Origin: Paratrimastix pyriformis
Taxonomy: Eukaryota > Preaxostyla > Paratrimastigidae
Assembly: GCA_027972325.1 (NCBI GenBank)
Contig: JAPMOS010000099.1
Coordinates: forward strand, 52,501 to 90,000
DNA length: 37,500 nucleotides
Direction: 5' to 3'
Every line of letters starts with the position of its first letter. Position 1 is the first letter of the stretch. This document shows positions 26,050-35,901 of the stretch, piece after piece. The position numbers and the translations under genes were made by a program. Under the pieces are notes generated by a model. It was not told the origin of the DNA and ran no database searches. It worked only from the letters and a program-made list of their open reading frames with translations.

Positions 26050-27455
26050 GGATGATGATGATTGGGTGATGATGATGATTGGATGATGATGATGGTGATC
26101 CGATGATGATGATGATTGATTGATTGATTGGATGATCCGATGATTGGATGGTGATCCGATGATGATGATGATTGGATGATGATGCTGACGATCTGATGAG
26201 GGCAGACCTCGGGGGCGCGGTACGAGCGAGACTGGACGTAGAGGGAGAGATGGTCATTGACGAAGCATGATGACCCAAAATCGATCACCTTCACCTCGCA
26301 CCTGTCCGCCCAACACCACACAGAAGTGAAGTGATGAGCCAAACACGGTCCCACCCGACCACCCCAGCACACACATTCATCATCACCAATCGAAAACACG
26401 AAACAGAAGTGAAGTGAAGAGCGTCCGTGTGGTGGCTGAGTCAAAGACGGTCCCAACACAGACATTCATCCTCACCAATCGAAAAATGTCATCATCCAGT
26501 CATCATCCTCATCCAGCCATCATCATCATCCAGCCATCATCATCCAATCATCATCATCCAGCCATCCAGCCATCCAGCCATCCAGCCATCCAATCATCAT
26601 CCAATCATCCAATCATCCAGTCATCATCATCCAATCCTCCAGTCCGGTTCGTGATGGTGGTGATGTGATGGATGATGATGATGGCGGGTGTGGTGGTGGG
26701 TGGTTGTTGGTGGCGGTGGATGGACCGTGAGTAAGACTTGATCAGGATGTTCTCCGGCTTCAAGTCACAGTGCACCAGATTGAGCGAGTGGATGTAGGCC
26801 AGCGATTCAAGAACCTGCGTGGTGGTGCGGGGGCGGAAAAAAAATGGGAATTATAAAAATGCCCGCTGTGGGAGTTGAACCCACGGCCACACTCGTGGAG
26901 ACAGACAGGCAAACAGACAGAGACAGACAGACAGAGACAGACAGACAGACAGACAGACAGAGACAGACAGACAGACAGACAGAGACAGCCAGCCAGCCAG
27001 CCAGCCAGCCAGCACAGACAGACAGCACAGACAGACAGCACAGACAGACAGCACAGCCAGCCAGCACAGACAGACAGCACAGACAGACAGCACAGCCAGC
27101 CAGCACAGACAGACAGCCAGGACAGACAGAAAACACCAGACAGACAGACACGATGACACACACAAGGCAGACCTGGCGTGCGATGAGCTGGAGGCGGGGG
27201 ATGGTGAAGTAGGGGTCGTGGCCTGACTCGCGGTTGTATCGTTGGAACTCGTAGAGATTGTCCCGAAGCAGCTCGCAGACGATGAACAGATGCTCCTTGT
27301 AGTAGAAGTAGTCTGTGGTGGGTGGGGGATGATGGTTGGATGATGATGAGAAGATGCTCCTTGTACGTAGTCTGGTGGTTGGCGGTGGTTGGCGGTGGTT
27401 GGCGGTGGTTGGCGGTGGTTGGCGGTGGTTGGCGGTGGTTGGCGGTGGTGGTGAA

Positions 27456-27529
<74 letters not shown>

Positions 27530-28050
27530 GATGCTCCTTGTAGTAGAAGTAGTCTGGGGATAATGATGATGATTGGGTGATGATTGGATGATGATTGGGT
27601 GATGATGACTGGCCGATGATGACTGCGATGATGATTGGCCGATGATGATGATTGGCCGATGACGATGACTGGCCGATGATGATGATTGGCCGATGACGAT
27701 GACTGGCCGATGATGATGATTGGCCGATGATGATGATTGGCCGCTGATGATGATGATGCGGGACGGTGAGGTGATGGCGGACGGACCATACAGGCGCACA
27801 ATGTGGTTGGCATCGGTGGGGTCGTACTCGTTGATGATGATGATGAGGATGATTGGCCGACGATGATGAGGATGATTGGCCGATGATGATGAGGATGATT
27901 GGCCGATGATGATGATGATGAGGATGATTGGCCGATGATGATGATGATGATGATGATGATTGGCCGATGATGATGATGATGATTGGCCGATGATGATGAT
28001 GATGATTGGCCGATGATGATGATGATGATTGGCCGATGATGATGATGATG

Positions 28051-28086
<36 letters not shown>

Positions 28087-31000
28087 CGATGATGGCGGAC
28101 GGACCATACAGGCGCACAATGTGGTTGGCATCGGTGGGGTCGTACTCGTTGATGTATTGCAGTAGCTTGATCTCGTCCAGGGACTGGTCGAGGAAGTCCT
28201 TGCTGTTCTTGATCACCTTGATGCATACCTGTGCGTGTGTCGGGTGTGTGTGCGAGGTACGTGTTCGGTGTATCGGGTATGTGTCGGGTGTGTGTCAAGT
28301 GTTCAGAGGTCTCGTCCAGGGACTGGTCGAGGAAGTGATGTTCTTGATCACCTGCATACCTGTGTGTGTTTGTGTCAGATGATGTGTGTCTGATGTGTGT
28401 GTCTGATGGATGTGTCAGAGTGTGTGTGTCAGATGTGTGTCTGTCAATGTGTTGTATTGCAGTAGCTTGATCTCGTCCAGGGACTGGTCGAGGAAGTGAT
28501 GTTCTTGATGACCTTGATACATACCTGTGCGTGTGTCAGATGTGTGTCAGATGTGTGTGTCAGATGTGTGTCGTGTAAAGAAGGAACGAAGTAACGGGAA
28601 AATAAAACAAAAACCAGAGTGTGTGTGTCAGATGTGTGTGTGTCAGATGTGTCAGATGTGTGTGTGTCAGATGATGTGTGTCAGATGTGTGTGTGTGTCA
28701 GATGATGTGTGTGTCAGATGATGTGTGTGTCAGATGTGTGTGTGTGTCAGATGATGTGTGTGTCAGATGATGTGTGTGTGTCAGATGATGTGTGTGTCAG
28801 ATGATGTGTGTGTCAGATGTGTGTGTGTCAGATGTGTGTCGTGTAAAGAAGGAACGAAGTAACGGGAAAATAAAACAAAAACCAGAGTGTGTGTGTCAGA
28901 TGTGTCAGATGTGTGTCAGATGTGTCAGATGTGTGTGTCAGATGATGTGTGTGTCAGATGTGTCTGTGTCAGATGATGTGTGTGTCAGATGATGTGTGTG
29001 TCAGATGTGTGTGTGTCAGATGTGTGTGTGTGTCAGATGATGTGTGTGTTGTACAGAAGCAGAAGCAAGAAGGACGATGTTGAAAGGGACAAGTTGGTGT
29101 GAACAGGGGAGTTCACACCAACAGCCGCACCAGCCGGGTTGGCCGGTGCGAGGCGCTGCACGGCAGGAAGAGGCCCAGGCTGCATGGCAAGAAGGGGTTG
29201 CTGGGAGTGGCTGAACGAGCGGGGGGGCTGGTTGCTGCGAACGGGGGACCAGAGGAGCTGACGGTGGGGCAACGGCGAACGGCAGGGCACGGAGGCGGAG
29301 AGACACTCGTTGGGGCCAGGCCGGCAGCATCAGAAGGACAGGGGCAGGCTCGAACAGGGCGTGAAGTGGACGCCAGACCAGCGTCATGCAGTGGGGGGTA
29401 GCATGCCGTGATATCACCACACGAACAAACGCACTGAAGCACACCAACATCCACCCATGGTGGAGACTGCGACACGGTGGGAAGTTCCCCAGAGAGGGCA
29501 CGCCATAAACACAAAGGATGGGTACGGACCTTTTTCGATCGGGTGTGTAATTAACGTGTCGATGACGAGCATCGACGTAACGAACGACGGGACGGGACGA
29601 CGGGACAGGACAAACGGGACGGGACGACGGGGCGGGACGACGGAACGGGGCGGAACACCACGAACGTAGACGAACGACCAGGGCAGGCCGAACGACAGTG
29701 TAGAACGCGACGACAGGGCCGGAGTGTGGAGGATGTGGGGGGGGGAATCAGAGTTGGGAGAAAGGGAGAAAGAAAACGGTCCATCCCCGAGAGACAGGGA
29801 GTGGATCCGGAAAAGTGTAGTGGCACCCAAATGAGCCTACAGATCGGAACGTTAGGGGCAGTGCCACCACCCACGGGGCCCTTCCCAGGTGAAGCAGTAT
29901 GGGGGTGTGGTGGTTGTAGTGGTTGCTGTGGTGATGATGTGTGTGTCAGATGATGTGTGTGTGTCAGATGTGTGTGTGTGTCAGATGTGTGTGTGTGTGT
30001 CAGATGATGTGTGTGTCAGATGATGTGTGTGTCAGATGATGTGTGTGTCAGATGATGTGTGTGTCAGATGATGTGTGTGTCAGATGATGTGTGTGTCAGA
30101 TGATGTGTGTGTCAGATGTGTGTCGAGTAAAGAAGGAACGAAGTAACGGGAAAATAAAACAAAAACCAGAGAGGTAGAAGAGACAGCACGAATGTCACTG
30201 CACCCGTGGGCGAAGGAATCCCCTGTGGAGGGCGTTTGATAGGCTCGTTAGGGAGAGGACGGACCTGCCGTCGTGGCGTAATGCGGAGGGACCCCCACCA
30301 GGTGGTAGCAGCGAGTAGCGGCGCAAGGGGATTTGCACAACCACCCACCACCACCAGATATAGCAGGGAGAGCACGCACACCCAACGAACGACCGGTCCA
30401 TATGTCCAGTCCCTTCGGAGCGAATCGCGCACCCAACCACCCCTTCACCACATCGGCCCGTCATGTGCATAAGTGAACATCGGCGCGCAACACCGAACCC
30501 GAAAAGCTTCGGGTGGGAACCCGGAGGCTCCCGTCCGCCAACACGAATGTGTGTGTGTCAGATGTGTGTGTGTGTCAGATGATGTGTGTGTCAGATGTGT
30601 GTGTGTGTCAGATGATGTGTGTGTCAGATGATGTGTGTGTCAGATGTGTGTGTGTCAGATGATGTGTGTGTGTGTCAGATGTGTCAGATGTGTGTGTGTC
30701 AGATGATGTGTGCGTCAGATGTGTGTGTGTCAGATGTGTGTGTGTCAGATGATGTGTGTGTCAGATGTGTGTGTGTCAGATGATGTGTGTGTCAGATGAT
30801 GTGTGTGTCAGATGTGTGTGTGTCAGATGATGTGTGTCAGATGATGTGTGTCAGATGATGTGTGTGTCAGATGATGTGTGTGTCAGATGATGTGTGTGTC
30901 AGATGTGTGTGAAGCAAAGGACTGATCAATCGGACAAGCGGGGTCGATCAAATGATGCACGGCTGAATCGGGTGGGCGCACGATGATGGAGTTGGATGAT

Positions 31001-32791
31001 GGAGTTGGGTGAAGATTTTGGGTCAGGCCAGGCCTCGTAATGAGTTTCGGCGCGGAGAGCACGGTCATTAGAAAGAGGACAGGGAGGGGCACACAACCCG
31101 AGCTCAGAGACAGCAAGCGTCCCCCCAGATGGAAAAGGCAAACAGGGCTCCCAGACGATGGTGACAGACCTAGGGATCCGATGGGTTGGAGGCGCGACCA
31201 AGCAGTAGCAGAGCACCCGGCCAGCGGAGGGGACCAGCCATCGTCAGAGCCGCCACATACAGAAGCACACAAACCAAAGGAGAGCCCCCGGTCTTTATCA
31301 CCACCGTCTGAAGGTCCCGCAGCCTCCCCCATCCCAAAACGCTCGCCGACCCCGAACCCAAGTTATGGCAGGAGAGAGATTGATGCAGAGTCAGAGAGAA
31401 GGAAGAAAGAGACAGGACGAAAGAAAGAGGGTGCAGAAGAAGATAGAAGGGGGTAGCGTGTGGAGCTCCAATACGCGACATGGCGGCCAGGTGACGCGAC
31501 ACTTGCAGGCCATCGAGGATTAAAGGGGAGCAAAGAAAGCACGTCCGCGACATCGTTTGGGGAGGGACCCCTGCGGGGCCTGCGGTTTCCAGGAATCCCC
31601 CACCCTCCCGGCAGATGAGTCGCAATCGGCACTTCCTCCAGAAGACTCCCCCTACCCTGAGTGAGCCTCACCTCCACCTTGTGCGGAAGCACCATCCCTC
31701 CGTGTGATAGTTTCGTCGAGCACATTCCGGCCGAGTTGGAGGGTTGGAAGCAGAGTTGAGTTAGAAGGGAAGTTGCGTAGTAGGTGCCCGTCAGAGCATC
31801 ATCATTTGATGCATTTTGATTCTGGAAGACGGACAAAGAGGCAAAAAACCGTACTCGCGTTTCTGGGTCCCACTCCACGAGCAGAGGTGGTGGATCAAGA
31901 GAAAACAAGTAGCGACTGGGCCTGGGAAACTCAGGTCAAGGCATCTACCCGTGAGCTCAGATGTGTGTGTGTCAGATGTGTGTGTGTCAGATGATGTGTG
32001 TGTCAGATGTGTGTGTGTCAGATGTGTGTGTGTGCGTCAGATGTGTGTGTGTCAGATGTGTGTGTGTCAGATGATGTGTGTCAGATGATGTGTGTCAGGA
32101 ATGTGTCAGGAATGTGTCGGGTGTCCGGTCAGCTGTTCGTCCAGGGACTGGTCGAGGAAGTCCTTCCTGTTCCTTGGTGACCTTGATACATACCTGCGTG
32201 TGCCAGATGTGGATCCCTTTGACCGACACACACAGAGAGACAGTCGCACACACAGAGAGACAGTCGCGCACACAGAGAGACAGTCGCACACACAGAGAGA
32301 CAGTCGCACACACAGAGAGACAGTCGCACGGACACAGACAAAACCTGCAGGTCACGCTGCGTGTCAAGGCACTGCAAGGCCTTGGAGCAGGCCACCGACC
32401 CCAGGATGACCGACGCACACAGACACACAGACAGACGCACACAGAGGCAGACGCATGCATACAGACAGACAGACGCACACATACGGACAGACGCGACGCA
32501 TGCATACAAACACAACGACGAGACACACCGACGAGGCGGCACCACACAGAGAAGCACACAGACGCACAGACCTGCAGGTCACGCTGGGTGTCGAGGCACT
32601 GCAGGGCCTTGGAGAAGGCTGCTGAGCCGAGGTATTCGATGACTTGGTACCGGCCGGCGATCATGGAGCCGATCACCACAGGGAACTCCTTGCTCTCCTC
32701 GAAGCCCGTTCGGTGGGGGTTGCAGTAGACCTGAGGCGGGGGGGGGGGGGGGGGCGGGTGAGGTGCGTTGTGCAATGGTTGGTCATCATCC

Positions 32792-32857
<66 letters not shown>

Positions 32858-33402
32858 ATCATCATCCAATCATCATCATCATCATCATCCCATCATCATC
32901 CCATCATCATCATCCCATCATCATCATCCAATCATCATCATCCAATCACCATCACCATCACCATCATCATCCAATTATGGAGCCGTGGTCGGCCACCATT
33001 CAATCAGAACACCAACACCAACACCAACACCAACACCACCACCGACGGACCTTGAGGTTGAGCACCTGGGCATGGTCGGCCATCATTCACTCACACCAAC
33101 AACAACAACAACACCCACCAACACCAACACCAACACCAACACCAACACCAACACCACTATCGACGGACCTTGAGGTTGAGCACCTGGGCATGGTCGGCCC
33201 GCTCAATGTCCTCCGGCGGGTGCATCGGGTGGGGCGGGAAGAAGGCAGGCTGGTACTCGTGCAGGGGGTACCCGCAGTGGACAAGCAGCGGGGACAGGTG
33301 GTCGGTGGCCGGCTGTGGTGATGGTGATGATGATTGGATGATGATTGGATGATGATTGGATGATGATTGGATGAAGATTGGATGATGATGATGGATGATT
33401 GG

Positions 33403-33438
<36 letters not shown>

Positions 33439-33490
33439 ATAATTGGATGATCTGATGATGATGCTGCTGATGATTGGATGATTGGATGAT

Positions 33491-33538
<48 letters not shown>

Positions 33539-33564
33539 GGATGATGATGATTGGATGACGATGA

Positions 33565-33645
<81 letters not shown>

Positions 33646-33702
33646 GTGGATGATGATGAGTGGATGATGATGAGTGGATGATGATGAGTGGATGATGATG
33701 AG

Positions 33703-33746
<44 letters not shown>

Positions 33747-33829
33747 TGATGATGATGATGGATGATGATGGATGATGATGATGATGATGATGATGATTGG
33801 ATGATGATGATGATGCTGATGATTGGATG

Positions 33830-33880
<51 letters not shown>

Positions 33881-33998
33881 ATCGGATGATGCTGATGCTG
33901 ATGCTGATGATGATGATCGGATGATGATTGGATGATGATGATGATTGGATGCTGCGGCTGCTGATGATGATGATGATTGGATGGTGATGATTGGATGG

Positions 33999-34036
<38 letters not shown>

Positions 34037-34933
34037 CTCGCCCACGCACCTGTTCAGCGTGCTCCGCATCGGCCTCGGGGCTCAGGGCGGCCTGCTGTTG
34101 ATGCAGGGGGGATGCCTCCAGGGGCACGGCGGCCGCACCAGCGTGGTGGCGGGTGGTGGGCGGGCAGGTGGACAGGGGCGCATCCAGCAGCGGGCTCGGC
34201 TGGGGACTCGCGGGGGTCTGTGAGGATGAGGATGATGAGGAAGGATGATGATTGGATGATGATGATGATGATGATGATGGTGGTGATTGATGGTGATGAT
34301 GATGGTGGTTGTGGTTGTGGTTGTGGTTGTGGTGGTTGTTGTTTTTGTTGTGGTGGTGATGATGCTGATGATGCTGATGATGCTGATGATGCTGATGATG
34401 CTGATGATGATGATGATTGATGATGATTGATGATGATTGATGATGATGATTGATGATGATGATTGATGATGATGATTGATGATGATGAATGATGATGATG
34501 ATGATGATGATGCTGCTGCTGATTGTGAGTGGATGATGATTGGATACTGATTGGGTGATTGAATGCTGATTGGATGATGATGATTCCTGGCTGCTGCTGC
34601 TGCTGCCGGTGATCCTGCTCATGCGCTCATGCCAATGATGCTTTGGCAAGGTAGGCAGGCAGACAGACCAGGGCAGCGGCAGCGGCGGCCGTGGCGAGGA
34701 GGGCCGAGGGCGGGGGCGGGGTGGGAGGGCGCTGATTTTGGTGGTGGTGGTGGTGGCTGTAATGCTCTCGGCTGGGGCGGCGGCGGAGGCGGCAGCGATG
34801 GAGGTGGCGGCGTGGGAGGGAAGGGTGATGGGTTCCTCCACGGAGCGGGTCCCGGTGGCGCTGGGGTGGGAAGGGGGGGGGGGGGGGGGGGGGGGGATAT
34901 ATTTAAAGAAATGGATGATGAGGGTGATGCTGC

Positions 34934-34974
<41 letters not shown>

Positions 34975-35798
34975 ATGATCGGATGATGATGTGCTGATGA
35001 TGATGATGCCGATGATTGGATGCTAATGCCGATGCCGATGCGATGATGCTGATGCTTGCCGATGATGAGTGGACGATGGCTGGATGATGCTGATGATGAT
35101 GCTGATGATGATGCTGATGATGATGATGATGATGCTGATGCTGATGCTGATGCTGATGATGCTGATGCTGATGCTGATGCTGATGATGCTGATGATGCTG
35201 ATGATGCTGATGCTGATGCTGATGCTGATGCTGATGATGCTGATGCTGATGCTGATGCTGATGATGCTGATGATGCTGATGCTGATGCTGATGCTGATGC
35301 TGATGATGCTGATGCTGATGCTGATGCTGATGATGTTGTTGTTGATGATGATGATGATGATGATTGGCTGATGATGATTGGCTGATGATGATGATCGGCC
35401 GACGATGATGATCGGCCGACGATGATGAACTGGATGATGATGATGAACTGGATGATGATGATGATGATTGGCTGATGATGTTTGGAAGCAGGCAGACCTG
35501 GTGATGACAGGAACGGGCGCCCCCGTTGGAATGCCACGTCCGGCATCAGGGCTGCTGGTGGTGGTGGTAGTGGTGGTGGTGGGGATGGCGGCGGGGGTGG
35601 CAACAGGGGACCCGGTCGAGATGGACACGGCCAGGGTGGTGGCCGGGACAGCGCAGGCGGCAGGCTGCTGCAAAAAGGGCCAAAGCAGATGGGGGTGTGT
35701 GTGGGAGCAAAGGGGCTGATGAATCGGACAGGAAGGGTCGCCAATGGCGTGACGCCACAGCTTGGGGCCCGGTGGCGAACCAGAAAGAAATCCACAAA

Positions 35799-35834
<36 letters not shown>

Positions 35835-35847
35835 GGATGATGATGAT

Positions 35848-35901
<54 letters not shown>

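Larger units (their letters stand above)
28370..32100. repeat. TGTGTGTCAGATGA minisatellite with three inserted cassettes
   Basis: Units TGTGTGTCAGATG and TGTGTGTCAGATGATG occupy 28370-29040, 29937-30125, 30545-30910 and 31960-32100 of the 4.3-kb kinase intron. Unique blocks of about 890, 420 and 1,050 bp interrupt it, and two R1 fragments (28564-28617, 28836-28887) lie inside the first part. Confidence 0.9.
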
